Shown in pieces: positions 27,442 to 36,656 of a stretch of 43,888 nucleotides of DNA. The translations under genes were made by a program, and so were the position numbers. The notes beneath the pieces are model-generated. The model was given only the letters and a program-made list of their open reading frames with translations, had not been told where the DNA came from and did no database searches. Positions within the stretch are counted from its first letter, which is position 1; every line of letters starts with the position of its first letter. The stretch is from Flavobacteriales bacterium (GTDB lineage Bacteria > Bacteroidota > Bacteroidia > Flavobacteriales_D > Sanyastnellaceae), in NCBI GenBank assembly GCA_947464415.1, contig CANHWU010000005.1, positions 1-43,888 of the forward strand. Reading direction: 5' to 3'.

Positions 27442-27452
27442 ACAAGGTCGAA

Positions 27453-27875
27453 ATGAAAAAAATTGCAATCGTAATACTCGCTCTTTTAGCCATAGGAACA
27501 ATTACCCAAGCGCAGTGCAGAGCTTTTACCAAAAATAGGGTGCTTCCCAATCTATTAGGCTATATCCAAAATGAAAATTATAACGCTGCTCTTTTCATGG
27601 AGGGTGATGAGTCAGAGGTTTTAATGACTTTTTATGGAGGAAAAAACTACCGTTTGGTAGTAATGGGACACCCCGTTTTACCAGATGTTGAATTTGAAGT
27701 ACTGGATACCAATGATGAATTGCTTTATTCTAATAAAAATGCAGAAAATAAAACTGTTTTTGATTTTAGAATGGCCAATACCCAACAATTAAAGGTGAGG
27801 GTAAAAGTTCCCGATACGGGAGGGACATTGGTTCATCAAGGATGTGTCACCATTGTGGCAGGCCATAAAGAATAA
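27453..27875 (+). CDS. Uncharacterised small secreted protein, partner of the lipoprotein
   Basis: 140 residues with a clear signal peptide (MKKIAIVILALLAIGTITQAQ). The mature ~119 residues look like a beta-sandwich: ALFMEGDESEVLMTFYGG, YRLVVMGHPVLPDVEFEVLD, LKVRVKVPDTGG, VHQGCVTIVAGHKE. Two cysteines, one right after the signal peptide (QCRAF) and one near the end (HQGC), could form a disulfide in the periplasm. It starts 11 bases after the lipoprotein gene and is followed by a terminator, so the pair forms a closed unit. Function unknown. Confidence 0.75.
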   Translation: MKKIAIVILALLAIGTITQAQCRAFTKNRVLPNLLGYIQNENYNAALFMEGDESEVLMTFYGGKNYRLVVMGHPVLPDVEFEVLDTNDELLYSNKNAENKTVFDFRMANTQQLKVRVKVPDTGGTLVHQGCVTIVAGHKE

Positions 27876-27876
27876 G

Positions 27877-27899
27877 AAAATCCCGAAAGGGATTTTTTT
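27877..27899. terminator. Terminator with GAAA tetraloop
   Basis: 8-bp stem AAAATCCC / GGGATTTT closed by a GAAA tetraloop and followed by a T tract. It terminates the secreted-protein gene and, read from the minus strand, could also serve birA, which ends a few bases away. Confidence 0.88.
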
Positions 27900-27902
27900 C
27901 TT

Positions 27903-28634
27903 TTAGGGGTATTGAATGACGATTTCACCGTGCAGAAAAGCGTTTTTTCCATCCTTTGATCGAAGAATGATTCTACCCCATTCATCTACCCCTTGAATAG
28001 TTCCGCTGAATTGACGGCCATTCATTGTAAATGAAACCAGTTCATTTTTCTTAAGTAAATGTTGATGGTAGTATTCATCAATGAGTTGGAAATTGAATTG
28101 CTCTAATAACCCGAACTGGTCTTTGATTTGTGATTGGAGCTGATCCAAGATGAATTCGATTTCGAAATGTTCATTGGTTATAGAATACATTGAGCACCAT
28201 GGATCATCGGAAGGGAAGATTTGGTTGATATTGATTCCGATGCCAATAATGGAATGTTGTAATGATTGAGATCTCCAGTTGTTTTCTATCAAAATACCTG
28301 CAATTTTTTTTCCATTTATCCAAATATCATTAGGCCACTTGATATCCATTTTGGAAGAAATGAAATTCGTCAACGTTCTGTGCAGAGCATTGGCAACCGC
28401 TTTATTGAGAAAACCTAGTTTCTCCAATTTTATGTGTTGGGGAAATACAATGAAGGAGCAAGTGAGGTTTTTATTTTTCTCACTCAACCAATGATTTTGT
28501 CTTTGCCCCCTGCCGTAGCGTTGATGTCGTGCCGTAATGACAGCTGGATGAATAGATTTTGTCATATTCAACCAATTGGCCGCATAGTTGTTAGTGGAGT
28601 CTACCTCATCCAGATGTATTCTGCAAAATTCCAT
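27903..28634 (-). CDS. birA: Biotin--[acetyl-CoA-carboxylase] ligase
   Basis: Attaches biotin to the biotin carboxyl carrier domain of acetyl-CoA carboxylase and similar enzymes. The 243 residues form a class I ligase without the N-terminal DNA-binding domain of E. coli BirA, so it is probably not a repressor. Motifs: EVDSTNNYAANWL, the biotinyl-AMP loop GRGQRQNHW, KWPNDIWINGKKIAGILIE with the catalytic Lys, and IGIGININQ. The small C-terminal beta domain ends HGEIVIQYP. It diverges from rsfS across 67 bases. Confidence 0.95.
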   Translation of the reverse strand: MEFCRIHLDEVDSTNNYAANWLNMTKSIHPAVITARHQRYGRGQRQNHWLSEKNKNLTCSFIVFPQHIKLEKLGFLNKAVANALHRTLTNFISSKMDIKWPNDIWINGKKIAGILIENNWRSQSLQHSIIGIGININQIFPSDDPWCSMYSITNEHFEIEFILDQLQSQIKDQFGLLEQFNFQLIDEYYHQHLLKKNELVSFTMNGRQFSGTIQGVDEWGRIILRSKDGKNAFLHGEIVIQYP

Positions 28635-28677
28635 TTTTTTGGGATCGTTGTTACATTTATATGATAAGGGTTAGTAG

Positions 28678-28685
28678 TACATTTG
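28678..28685 (+). promoter_or_regulatory. Possible -7 box (TACATTTG) of the rsfS-ftsH operon
   Basis: Exact match to TAnnTTTG ending 16 bases before the rsfS ATG, in the short divergent region with birA. No -33 TTTG is seen at normal spacing. Confidence 0.4.
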
Positions 28686-28701
28686 CAGGAATACATAACG
28701 A

Positions 28702-29073
28702 ATGGCAAAGAAAATCAAAAAAGCAGAAGAAAAAGATCTTTTGGATGTAATCATCGAGGGAATGCAAGAGCTCAAAGCAAAAAATATTGTGGTGATGGAT
28801 TTGAGAGAAATCCCGAGCAGTGTTGCTGATTATTTTGTCATTGCAACGGGCAATAGCTCTACGCAGGTTGAAGGTATTTGCAATTCCGTGGATAAATTCA
28901 CTGAGGAGTTATTGATGGAAAATCCGAGACGAATAGAGGGTAAAAGAAATGCCAAGTGGATTTTGATGGATTATTTTAATATCATCGTTCATATTTTCGA
29001 CGAAGAGACGCGTGCTTTTTATGCTATTGAGCAGTTATGGGGAGACGCTAAAATCAAAGAAATTCAAGATTAA
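28702..29073 (+). CDS. rsfS: Ribosome silencing factor RsfS
   Basis: Binds ribosomal protein uL14 and blocks joining of the 30S and 50S subunits when nutrients are scarce. The 123-residue protein contains the family core: LLDVIIEGMQELKAKNIVVMDLR, ADYFVIATGNSSTQVEGI, and the C-terminal AKWILMDYFNIIVHIFDEETRAFY followed by LWGDA. The Lys-rich start (AKKIKKAEEKD) is a modest extension. It is followed after 16 bases by ftsH; this pairing is common in Bacteroidota. Confidence 0.96.
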   Translation: MAKKIKKAEEKDLLDVIIEGMQELKAKNIVVMDLREIPSSVADYFVIATGNSSTQVEGICNSVDKFTEELLMENPRRIEGKRNAKWILMDYFNIIVHIFDEETRAFYAIEQLWGDAKIKEIQD

Positions 29074-29089
29074 TCAATAAGTAGTTTAC

Positions 29090-31114
29090 ATGTCAAATCA
29101 AACGCCCAATCAGGGAAAACCAAAGATGCCAGAGGTGCCAAAAGGATTCAATTTTTATTGGATATACGGTATTATAGCGGCCATTTTAATTGGTATGATG
29201 TTCTTCAATAGTTCTGGCGACGGTAAAGAAACAGATTATGCTCGTTTCAAGCAGTTCTCTGAAAGAAGAATGATTGAAAAACTGGAGTATGATGGAAGCG
29301 TAGCGCTCATTTATCTCAATCAGTTTGGATTGGATTCATTGAAAGAGGAAATAGGACAAGGGGGAGGTAAAAGAGGTTTTTCTAGAAGCGCTGAATTCTG
29401 GTTCAATATTCCACCCGGAGATGATTTCATCAAAGAGATTCAGGCGGCTGGAGTAGCGAATGGTTATCCAACGCGATACCAACCACCCAACGAGACTGCG
29501 CAGGGATTGATTTGGTGGATTGTGATGTTGGGGGTGATGATATTGGGCTGGATGTTGATCATGCGCAGAATGGGCGGCGGCAGTGGCGGTGGTGGTCAAA
29601 TTTTTAATATCGGAAAGTCAAGGGCCACTTTGTTTGAAAAGGGCAAGGGGACGCAGGTGACATTCAATGATGTTGCGGGTTTGGAAGGAGCGAAAGAAGA
29701 GGTGCAAGAGATTGTTGATTTTTTGAAGAATCCGAAGAAATATACTGAGCTTGGAGCAAAAATTCCAAAAGGTGCTTTGCTAGTAGGGCCTCCGGGTACG
29801 GGCAAAACGCTTTTGGCGAAAGCCGTCGCCGGGGAGGCGCAAGTACCCTTCTTCTCTTTATCAGGATCAGACTTTGTGGAGATGTTTGTGGGTGTGGGCG
29901 CGAGCCGCGTGAGGGATTTATTCCGCCAGGCCAAGGAAAAGGCGCCGGCCATTATTTTTATTGACGAGATCGATGCCATTGGTCGCGCAAGAAGTAAAAA
30001 TTTGAATTTTGGTAGCAATGATGAAAGAGAAAACACGTTGAATCAGTTGCTCACGGAGATGGATGGCTTTGGAACAAACTCTGGTGTTATCATTTTGGCG
30101 GCCACTAATCGTGCGGACATTCTGGATAAAGCGTTATTGCGAGCTGGACGATTTGATCGTCAGATTTATGTGGATATGCCAGATGTCAAGGAGCGCATGC
30201 AAATTTTCAATGTGCATTTAGCCAAAGTGAAGAAGGACGATAGCTTGGATATTGACTTTTTGGCGAGACAAACTCCCGGATTCAGCGGTGCGGATATTGC
30301 CAATGTTTGTAATGAGGCAGCTTTGATTGCCGCTAGGAAGGGACATGCTTCTGTGATAAAGCAAGACTTTTTAGATGCGGTGGATAGGATTGTGGGTGGC
30401 TTGGAGAAGAAAAATAAGATCATCACGGTTCAAGAGAAAAAGACCATTGCCTACCATGAAAGTGGTCATGCCATTGTCAGTTGGTTATCACAATATGCCT
30501 CTCCTTTAGTAAAAGTGACGATTGTTCCGAGAGGTCGTTCTTTGGGTGCTGCATGGTACCTTCCTGAGGAAAGGCAAATCACCACCACAGAACAGATATT
30601 AGATGAGATGTGTTCTGCATTGGGTGGAAGAGCGGCAGAGGAAGTGGCTTTTGGAAAAATTTCTACCGGGGCCCTTTCTGATTTGGAAAAGGTAACCAAG
30701 CAAGCCTACGCGATGGTAACGGTGTATGGATTGAATGAAAAGATTGGAAACCGAAGCTATTATGATAGCTCAGGAGAATCTCAATTTCAAAAGCCGTATA
30801 GCGATGAAACGGCCCGAATTATTGATGAAGAAACAAGTAAGATCATCGAAACTTCTTATGCGCGAGCCAAAGAAATGCTATCCACGCACAGAGAACAACT
30901 TGATCAGTTGGCGGCCATTTTGTTGGAGAAAGAAGTGATTTTTAAAGATGATTTAGAGGCGATTCTGGGTCCAAGGCAATGGGGAGAAGAGCTAAAAGTA
31001 GAAAACGCAACCCCTTCCGTTGTGATAGACTCATCTTCCTCGTCTTCTTTGGAGTCGCCGGCGTCAGACCAACCAGAGAACGATATCAATCACGAGGGTA
31101 ATTCCAATGAGTAA
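29090..31114 (+). CDS. ftsH: ATP-dependent zinc metalloprotease FtsH
   Basis: A membrane-anchored AAA+ protease that degrades misassembled membrane proteins and some short-lived regulators. Layout over 674 residues: helix 1 (about 22-38), a periplasmic region, helix 2 (about 144-160, [18 protein letters not shown]), then a Gly-rich linker. The AAA domain has Walker A GPPGTGKT (233-240) and Walker [12 protein letters not shown], with the second region of homology [17 protein letters not shown]. The zinc site is H456-ESG-H460 (HESGH rather than the commoner HEAGH). The tail is low-complexity, with a run of six Ser. Its end overlaps cdsA by 8 bases. Confidence 0.98.
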   Translation: MSNQTPNQGKPKMPEVPKGFNFYWIYGIIAAILIGMMFFNSSGDGKETDYARFKQFSERRMIEKLEYDGSVALIYLNQFGLDSLKEEIGQGGGKRGFSRSAEFWFNIPPGDDFIKEIQAAGVANGYPTRYQPPNETAQGLIWWIVMLGVMILGWMLIMRRMGGGSGGGGQIFNIGKSRATLFEKGKGTQVTFNDVAGLEGAKEEVQEIVDFLKNPKKYTELGAKIPKGALLVGPPGTGKTLLAKAVAGEAQVPFFSLSGSDFVEMFVGVGASRVRDLFRQAKEKAPAIIFIDEIDAIGRARSKNLNFGSNDERENTLNQLLTEMDGFGTNSGVIILAATNRADILDKALLRAGRFDRQIYVDMPDVKERMQIFNVHLAKVKKDDSLDIDFLARQTPGFSGADIANVCNEAALIAARKGHASVIKQDFLDAVDRIVGGLEKKNKIITVQEKKTIAYHESGHAIVSWLSQYASPLVKVTIVPRGRSLGAAWYLPEERQITTTEQILDEMCSALGGRAAEEVAFGKISTGALSDLEKVTKQAYAMVTVYGLNEKIGNRSYYDSSGESQFQKPYSDETARIIDEETSKIIETSYARAKEMLSTHREQLDQLAAILLEKEVIFKDDLEAILGPRQWGEELKVENATPSVVIDSSSSSSLESPASDQPENDINHEGNSNE

Positions 31115-31934
31115 TTTGGTCGTAAGATCACTCACAGGCCTCATTTTTGGAGGATTAATGATAGGGGCTTTTTTCTGGGGCCCAACGGCCACAGCTTTGT
31201 TATTTTTCCTTTGGACTTTTGTGGGTTCTTACGAATTCTATCAGCTCACAGGCGCTTCCCCGCATAGAGCTTGGTGGGGGATTGGTTTGGGTGCGGGTTT
31301 GTATATTTTCTTTTTCTTGATCAGTGTAGATATCTTAAATTTCTCTCATTTGGTGTATTTGCTGCCTGTAATGGTGTTATTGTTGTCGATGGAATTGATA
31401 GTCCTTCGTCCACACTTCGCATTGGATTTTGCAAGGGTATTGATGGGTTGGGTTTATGTGGTCTTGCCGATGGCGTTGATCACAACGTTTTCTTTTATTC
31501 CAGGGATCTACACACCTTGGCTGCCCTTGGGATTTTTCTTGTTTTTGTGGATCAATGATTCTGGCGCTTATTTCGTTGGAAGGACTTTTGGTAGGCATAA
31601 ATTATTTGAAAGAGTGTCTCCCAAAAAAACATGGGAAGGTATGATTGGCGGTACCATAGCCACATTAGTGGCAGCATACTTTTTTTCTAAAATATCCTTG
31701 GTAAAGCAAGATTTGGTGATGTTAAGTACGGTGCATTGGCTGATCATTGGATTACTAGTGGCGGTTTTTGGAACTTTGGGTGATTTGGTGGAATCGCATT
31801 TAAAAAGAACAGCCAATGTAAAAGACTCAGGAATTTTAATACCAGGACATGGAGGAGTGTTGGACCGGTTTGATGGTTATTTGCTCGCTTTGCCAATGGT
31901 TTATACCTTTGTCTACTTAATACATCAAATATGA
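31107..31934 (+). CDS. cdsA: Phosphatidate cytidylyltransferase
   Basis: Makes CDP-diacylglycerol from phosphatidate and CTP in the inner membrane, the branch point for phospholipid head groups. The 275-residue protein has about seven membrane helices and the family signatures SGAYFVGRTFGRHKL, SPKKTWEGMIGG and, near the C-terminus, GDLVESHLKR with KDSGILIPGHGGVLDRFDG. It overlaps ftsH by 8 bases upstream and psd by 4 (ATGA) downstream. This arrangement places phospholipid synthesis under the same transcript as the membrane protease. Confidence 0.96.
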   Translation: MSNLVVRSLTGLIFGGLMIGAFFWGPTATALLFFLWTFVGSYEFYQLTGASPHRAWWGIGLGAGLYIFFFLISVDILNFSHLVYLLPVMVLLLSMELIVLRPHFALDFARVLMGWVYVVLPMALITTFSFIPGIYTPWLPLGFFLFLWINDSGAYFVGRTFGRHKLFERVSPKKTWEGMIGGTIATLVAAYFFSKISLVKQDLVMLSTVHWLIIGLLVAVFGTLGDLVESHLKRTANVKDSGILIPGHGGVLDRFDGYLLALPMVYTFVYLIHQI

Positions 31935-32587
31935 CCATTCACAAAGAGGGACGTTCCTTGATTTTAATTACCACACTGTTGGTTGGAGTTTTACTTTTTA
32001 TTGCTGATCAATACGCAACTCAATATCCTTGGATTTTTTGGTTGGTATTGCTGATAGGAGGTTTTTTTTGGATGGCTTTCGTTCAGTTCTTTCGATTGCC
32101 TTCAAGGAAAAACACGGCTGAACCTCATCAATGGGTGGCACCTTGTGATGGAAAAGTAGTGGTCATTGAAGAGGTGGAAGAACCAGAGTATTTTAAAGAC
32201 AAAAGAATACAAGTCTCTATATTTATGTCTCCTTTGAATGTTCACGCCAATTGGACGCCCTGTGCAGGACAAGTGAAATATGCGGAATATCACCCGGGGA
32301 AGTATTTAGTGGCCTGGCATCCCAAGAGTTCAACAGAGAATGAGCGTACTTCAATCGTAGTAGAAAGAGGGGATGGAAAGCAAGTTTTGTTTCGTCAGAT
32401 AGCGGGGGCGTTGGCTAGAAGGATTTGCTATTATGTCCAAAAGGAGGATGTGCTTCAACAAGGACAGGAGTTTGGCTTTATCAAATTTGGGAGTCGAGTG
32501 GATTTATATTTTCCATTAGGCACGGAAATCATCTGCAAGATTGGAGATAAGACGGTAGGTAACGAGACCGTCATCGCGAGCGCATAA
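31931..32587 (+). CDS. psd: Phosphatidylserine decarboxylase proenzyme, short form
   Basis: Converts phosphatidylserine to phosphatidylethanolamine. The 218-residue protein is the short Psd type with two N-terminal membrane helices (about 8-27 and 34-52), VAPCDGKVV, IFMSPLNVHANW and H-PGK, and the self-cleavage site FGSR. Cleavage between G187 and S188 would generate the pyruvoyl cofactor on a small alpha chain. In this type the site is GSR-like rather than the LGST of E. coli Psd. It overlaps cdsA by 4 bases. The phosphatidylserine synthase gene is not in the window. Confidence 0.94.
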   Translation: MTIHKEGRSLILITTLLVGVLLFIADQYATQYPWIFWLVLLIGGFFWMAFVQFFRLPSRKNTAEPHQWVAPCDGKVVVIEEVEEPEYFKDKRIQVSIFMSPLNVHANWTPCAGQVKYAEYHPGKYLVAWHPKSSTENERTSIVVERGDGKQVLFRQIAGALARRICYYVQKEDVLQQGQEFGFIKFGSRVDLYFPLGTEIICKIGDKTVGNETVIASA

Positions 32588-32610
32588 AAAAAGGGATGAC
32601 ACTCATCCCT
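32586..32610 (-). terminator. Terminator of the pdxJ-hydrolase-usp operon
   Basis: 8-bp stem AGGGATGA / TCATCCCT with a 3-base loop. Read on the minus strand the hairpin is followed by a U tract (A7 on plus), just past the universal stress gene. On the plus strand no T tract follows, so it may serve psd only weakly. Confidence 0.78.
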
Positions 32611-32632
32611 CATTATTGTTATATATTGTTTT

Positions 32633-33448
32633 TCACGGGATGTCAGGTATAGTAGTGGCCACAGCGTTCACACACAAGACTGGGATTTGCGCATCATTAT
32701 TGATAACTTGTTGTTCTTCCGATGAACTGAACATTCCCATGAAGCCGCTATCATGCGAATTCACGATACAAACTAAATCTGCTTCAATGGCCGCAGCATA
32801 CTTGAGCATGGATTTTACAAAATCACTCTTGGCAGGAATGATTTCCATTTCATAATCAATCCCTCTTCCCTCTAAATATTCTGTGGCAAAGGCAAGGTTT
32901 CTTTCTAATTGATTTTTCAAAAATTCATCTTTCTCATCCGGTGAAACCAAATACACTTTTGAATTAAAATATTTAGCCATATTACCTACCGAAGCGAGCT
33001 TTTGTTTAGTTTCCTTGTGAAGGTCCATAGGAACTACTAGTTTGTGATATCCTTGTGGACGGATAGTTCTCTCTTGTGTAACAATAAAAGGAACTAAACT
33101 TTCTGTCACAATTTTCAAAGCTCGGCTTCCTGTTAAAAATTGCATACCTCTTATACCATGGGTTCCCATGATAATCAAGTCGGCTTCCATTTCTGAGGAA
33201 ACTTTGTCTATATCTTCAAAAATATTTCCAATTCTCACAATGGTTTCGATATCAATTCCCTTTTCTGATTTTACCCAATCTTTTAGTGATTGTAGCTTAC
33301 GTTTGGCTTCAACTACTTGAAATTTGTTATCAATGATATGGGTTACGAATACGGTTGCTTTGATGGTTTTTCCCATAACAAGTGCGTGCTCTAAAGCAAT
33401 TTCACTCACCTTTGTAAAATCGTATGGGGTGATGATTTTCTTTTCCAT
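32633..33448 (-). CDS. Universal stress protein, tandem UspA domains
   Basis: A cytoplasmic protein of 271 residues with two UspA-type domains, each about 130 residues. Domain 1 begins KKIITPYDFTKVSEIALEHAL and has the nucleotide-loop motif IMGTHGIRGMQFLTGSRALKIV, matching the G-x2-G-x9-GS pattern of ATP-binding Usp proteins. Domain 2 begins YHKLVVPMDLHKETKQKLA and has the degenerate NSHDSGFMGMFSSSEEQ, which may not bind ATP. Tandem-domain Usp proteins are widespread in Bacteroidota. It is the last gene of the minus-strand unit, 32 bases after the hydrolase. Confidence 0.92.
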   Translation of the reverse strand: MEKKIITPYDFTKVSEIALEHALVMGKTIKATVFVTHIIDNKFQVVEAKRKLQSLKDWVKSEKGIDIETIVRIGNIFEDIDKVSSEMEADLIIMGTHGIRGMQFLTGSRALKIVTESLVPFIVTQERTIRPQGYHKLVVPMDLHKETKQKLASVGNMAKYFNSKVYLVSPDEKDEFLKNQLERNLAFATEYLEGRGIDYEMEIIPAKSDFVKSMLKYAAAIEADLVCIVNSHDSGFMGMFSSSEEQQVINNDAQIPVLCVNAVATTIPDIP

Positions 33449-33480
33449 TTCAAAAGTTTTGTCAAAAATACGCGGAAATT

Positions 33481-34266
33481 CTAATAAGTGGATGATTCTT
33501 CTCTGTTAACCAGGAAATTTAAAACAGCTTGACTAAATAAATCAGGAGCCTCTGCATGCACCCAATGTCCCGCACTCTCGATACACTCAAAGGTGCTATT
33601 AGGGAAAAGCTGGCTAATATTTTCATGATCGGCAGGTAATACGTAATTCGATTTTCCTCCATATAAAAATAAGGTCGGGACGGTGCTGCTAATGGATGGA
33701 AGAGCCGTCAAGATGTGATGAATATTGTTTTTTAAGCTTTCCAAATTAAATCTCCAGGCAAGCTGTTGTTCCGTTTTCCAAAACAAATTTTTAAGAAGGA
33801 ACTGTTGGGTGGAAATGTCAGTCACAAAAGAGCTCAATCTCTTTTCGGCCTCCTTCCGAGAAGGGCATTCCAAAACGCGCACAGCTTCTAGTCCATTGAA
33901 GATTATTTGATGGTGTGGAGGGTATTCTTTAATGCCCATGTCCACCACCAACATTTTTTCAATGCAATGAGGGTGAAGCTGCGCAAATCGCATCGCCATT
34001 TTACCCCCCATACTATGCCCGAGCAGGTAAATTTTGGTTAGTCCTAAATGGTCTAAAGTTTCTTTTAAATCGTTGGCCATGACATCATAATTCATCTCAT
34101 TGTGATGGGAACTATGTCCGTGATTACGATTGTCCATCATGAATACCTGAAAAGTAGAGCTCCAATTTTTAGCGTGTGTTTGCCAATTGTCGCCAGAACC
34201 AAATAAGCCATGTAAAATGACCAACGCCTTTCCATTTTCCCCAATTTGTCGATGAAATAAGATCAT
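33481..34266 (-). CDS. Alpha/beta hydrolase, YbfF-like esterase
   Basis: A 261-residue alpha/beta-fold hydrolase. It has the oxyanion segment [18 protein letters not shown], the nucleophile elbow [10 protein letters not shown] (Ser nucleophile), an acid in the [12 protein letters not shown] region, and the catalytic His in [11 protein letters not shown]. The pattern matches the YbfF family of acyl esterases; the natural substrate is unknown. It overlaps pdxJ by 4 bases (ATGA), so the two are translationally coupled. Confidence 0.88.
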   Translation of the reverse strand: MILFHRQIGENGKALVILHGLFGSGDNWQTHAKNWSSTFQVFMMDNRNHGHSSHHNEMNYDVMANDLKETLDHLGLTKIYLLGHSMGGKMAMRFAQLHPHCIEKMLVVDMGIKEYPPHHQIIFNGLEAVRVLECPSRKEAEKRLSSFVTDISTQQFLLKNLFWKTEQQLAWRFNLESLKNNIHHILTALPSISSTVPTLFLYGGKSNYVLPADHENISQLFPNSTFECIESAGHWVHAEAPDLFSQAVLNFLVNREESSTY

Positions 34267-34979
34267 TTTTGAAGTTGATGTAAATACATTTTCACCGTAT
34301 TTTCAAGTCCAAAATACAAAGCATCACAGATCAAGGCGTGGCCAATGGATACCTCTTGAAGGGGTGAGACCTGTTGCTTGAAAAAAGCGAGATTTTCTAG
34401 CGATAAATCATGACCCGCGTTCACTCCAAGTCCCAATTGATGAGCTGTTTCAGCTGATTTCCTATAAGGTGCTATGGCAGCGTTCCGATCTCCAAGAAAT
34501 TGTTTTGCGTAGTTTTCTGTGTACAATTCCACTCGGTCTACTCCAGTATCAACAGCTGCTTTGATTTGAGTCTCGTCAGGATCAATGAAAATGCTCGTGC
34601 GAATACCTTTCTTTTTTAAAATTTCCACGAGAGATCTTAACTGAAGATGATGTTCGTTAACTTTCCAACCGGCATTAGAAGTAAGAGCTTCTGGAGCATC
34701 TGGCACCAAAGTAACTTGGTGCGGCTTAACTTCCAAAACCATTTGGATGAAATCATCAGAAGGATACCCTTCTACATTTAATTCGGTAGTAATGTTGTCT
34801 TTTAAATCAAAAACATCTGAATAACGAATGTGCCGACCATCTGGACGAGGATGCACCGTTATGCCTTGCGCTCCAAATGATTCAATATCCAAGGCGGCTT
34901 GGAGAACATTGGGTATATTTCCTCCTCTTGCATTTCTAAGAGTGGCAATTTTATTGATGTTGACGCTGAGTATTGACAT
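34263..34979 (-). CDS. pdxJ: Pyridoxine 5'-phosphate synthase
   Basis: Condenses 3-amino-2-oxopropyl phosphate with 1-deoxyxylulose 5-phosphate to give pyridoxine 5'-phosphate, the ring-closing step of DXP-dependent vitamin B6 synthesis. The 238-residue TIM barrel shows the family markers [50 protein letters not shown], and the C-terminal [15 protein letters not shown] with [13 protein letters not shown]. It is first of the minus-strand trio and divergent from the CBS-domain gene across 108 bases. Confidence 0.97.
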   Translation of the reverse strand: MSILSVNINKIATLRNARGGNIPNVLQAALDIESFGAQGITVHPRPDGRHIRYSDVFDLKDNITTELNVEGYPSDDFIQMVLEVKPHQVTLVPDAPEALTSNAGWKVNEHHLQLRSLVEILKKKGIRTSIFIDPDETQIKAAVDTGVDRVELYTENYAKQFLGDRNAAIAPYRKSAETAHQLGLGVNAGHDLSLENLAFFKQQVSPLQEVSIGHALICDALYFGLENTVKMYLHQLQK

Positions 34980-35087
34980 ATTGCAGTTGCAAAAATGAGT
35001 GTAAAATCGCTTGCTTATTGAACTTTGTTATTTTTAATATCAAAATAGATGTGAGGAACAGAACTTTTCCTTTCTTTGCATCGAAAC

Positions 35088-35744
35088 ATGGTAACGGCAA
35101 AACAAATATTGGATGCGCAATTCCCCTACTTAAAGGAGGATTTTACCATTCAGCAGGCGTTAGATTGGATGAACGAAAATCGAGTAAATGAATTGCCTGT
35201 GTTGGTCAATGATCATTTTAAAGGTTTGGTCAGCGAAAATCAGCTTTTAGATATTGAAGATATAGAGCCGTTTATTATGCCCGTGTTGGCTGAGTGGAGT
35301 ATTCGTCCGGACGATCATTTTTTTACGATGATCCATAAATTGGCCGAGTTTCAGTCGAGCATTGCCGTCGTTTTGGATGATGAGGGTCGATATTTAGGAT
35401 GCGTTACCCGTGAAGATTTGTTAGACGCAGTGAGCGCGATGACGGTGGCACATGTAGATGGGGGTATTTTGTTGATGGAAATGCATCCGAGAGACTATAC
35501 CCTTCAGCAAATCGTTAGAATCATTGAAGAGAATAACGCAAAAGTGATGACGCTCTTCTCTTATCAAAACGAAAGAGGATTGATGGAAATTTGCATCAAA
35601 GTGGACAACAAAGACATTAATGCTATAGTGCAAAGTTTGGAGCGTTTTAATTACCGCATCAGAGCAACTTTTCAGCACAAGGATTCCAATATTGATCTAA
35701 TGGATCGGTATGATACATTGATGCGTTTTTTGGATGAAGATTAG
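35088..35744 (+). CDS. CBS-domain protein with C-terminal ACT-like region
   Basis: A soluble 218-residue protein, probably a ligand-sensing regulator. Residues ~1-130 form a tandem CBS pair (FTIQQALDWMNENRVNELPVL and RYLGCVTREDLLDAV), which in other proteins binds adenine nucleotides. The last ~80 residues (GGILLMEMHPRDYTLQQI, VDNKDINAIVQSLE) resemble an ACT domain fold. The ATG giving MVTAKQILDAQ is preferred over an in-frame TTG four codons earlier. It is 10 bases before nadK, so a regulatory link to NAD(P) metabolism is plausible but unproven. Confidence 0.85.
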   Translation: MVTAKQILDAQFPYLKEDFTIQQALDWMNENRVNELPVLVNDHFKGLVSENQLLDIEDIEPFIMPVLAEWSIRPDDHFFTMIHKLAEFQSSIAVVLDDEGRYLGCVTREDLLDAVSAMTVAHVDGGILLMEMHPRDYTLQQIVRIIEENNAKVMTLFSYQNERGLMEICIKVDNKDINAIVQSLERFNYRIRATFQHKDSNIDLMDRYDTLMRFLDED

Positions 35745-35754
35745 CCAGTAGCCT

Positions 35755-36627
35755 ATGAACGTATTTATCTACTCTAGGAAAGTTGAATCGGATCAACAAG
35801 AGGCTTTAGGAGATTTGCTATACCATTTGCTCAGAAGAGGAGTAAAGCTGTTTGTTCAAGATCGATTTCTACCTTATGTTTCCAATCGTTTCGAATGGCG
35901 TGGGCAACTTGTCGTTTTGCAAGACCTTTCAGAATTGTCCCAAATGGATTTTGTGTTAAGTGTGGGCGGTGATGGAACCATACTAGAAGTGGCTCGACTG
36001 TTGAGTGGCACTAAAGTCCCCGTTTTGGGTTTGAATTCAGGTAGGTTGGGATTTCTTTCTCAATTGTCATTTATTGAATTCGAAAAGGTTATAGAAGATA
36101 TTGTTAACCGTAATTTTGAAATTGAACATCGATCTAAAATTCATGTGAGCATTCTCGAACAAGAGGCACAATTTCCCAATGCCTTGAATGAAGTAGCGTT
36201 ATTGGGGCATCCTCACAATACGATGATTGCGGTGCATGCTTTTGTCAATGATATTTTTTTAGCTACCTATTGGGCAGATGGCCTCATGCTTGCTACGCCA
36301 ACAGGCTCTACAGCATACTCAATGAGTTGTGGGGGTCCAATCGTTTCACCTGATACAGGAAGTTTTATTATCACGCCTATAGCACCTCACAATCTCAATG
36401 TTCGTCCTTTGATTATTCCTCAATCCTCAAGGGTTACTTTCATTCCAGAAAGCAGAGAAGGACAATTCATGATGGCTATTGACGGCCAGAGTCATTTTTT
36501 AGACCACGAAGTGAAAATCACGTTAACCAAATCCGATGTAGATTTAAGGTTGGTAAGGTTGCAAAATGAGCATTTCTTCAAGTCTATCCGAACCAAGTTG
36601 AATTGGGGTTTTGATAAACGCAATTAG
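35755..36627 (+). CDS. nadK: NAD kinase
   Basis: Phosphorylates NAD to NADP in the cytoplasm. The 290-residue protein has the catalytic GGDGT motif (71-75, with D73), GLNSGRLGFLSQL, the NE/D nucleotide segment ALNEVALLGH, the WADGLMLATPTGSTAYSMSCGGPI signature, and a C-terminal beta domain. Start: the ATG giving MNVFIYSRKV, as in Bacteroidota homologues. It is spaced 10 bases after the CBS gene and 29 before the DUF6089-type gene. Confidence 0.97.
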   Translation: MNVFIYSRKVESDQQEALGDLLYHLLRRGVKLFVQDRFLPYVSNRFEWRGQLVVLQDLSELSQMDFVLSVGGDGTILEVARLLSGTKVPVLGLNSGRLGFLSQLSFIEFEKVIEDIVNRNFEIEHRSKIHVSILEQEAQFPNALNEVALLGHPHNTMIAVHAFVNDIFLATYWADGLMLATPTGSTAYSMSCGGPIVSPDTGSFIITPIAPHNLNVRPLIIPQSSRVTFIPESREGQFMMAIDGQSHFLDHEVKITLTKSDVDLRLVRLQNEHFFKSIRTKLNWGFDKRN

Positions 36628-36656
36628 TGAAATAAAATTTTCTTATCTTCGTTAAA

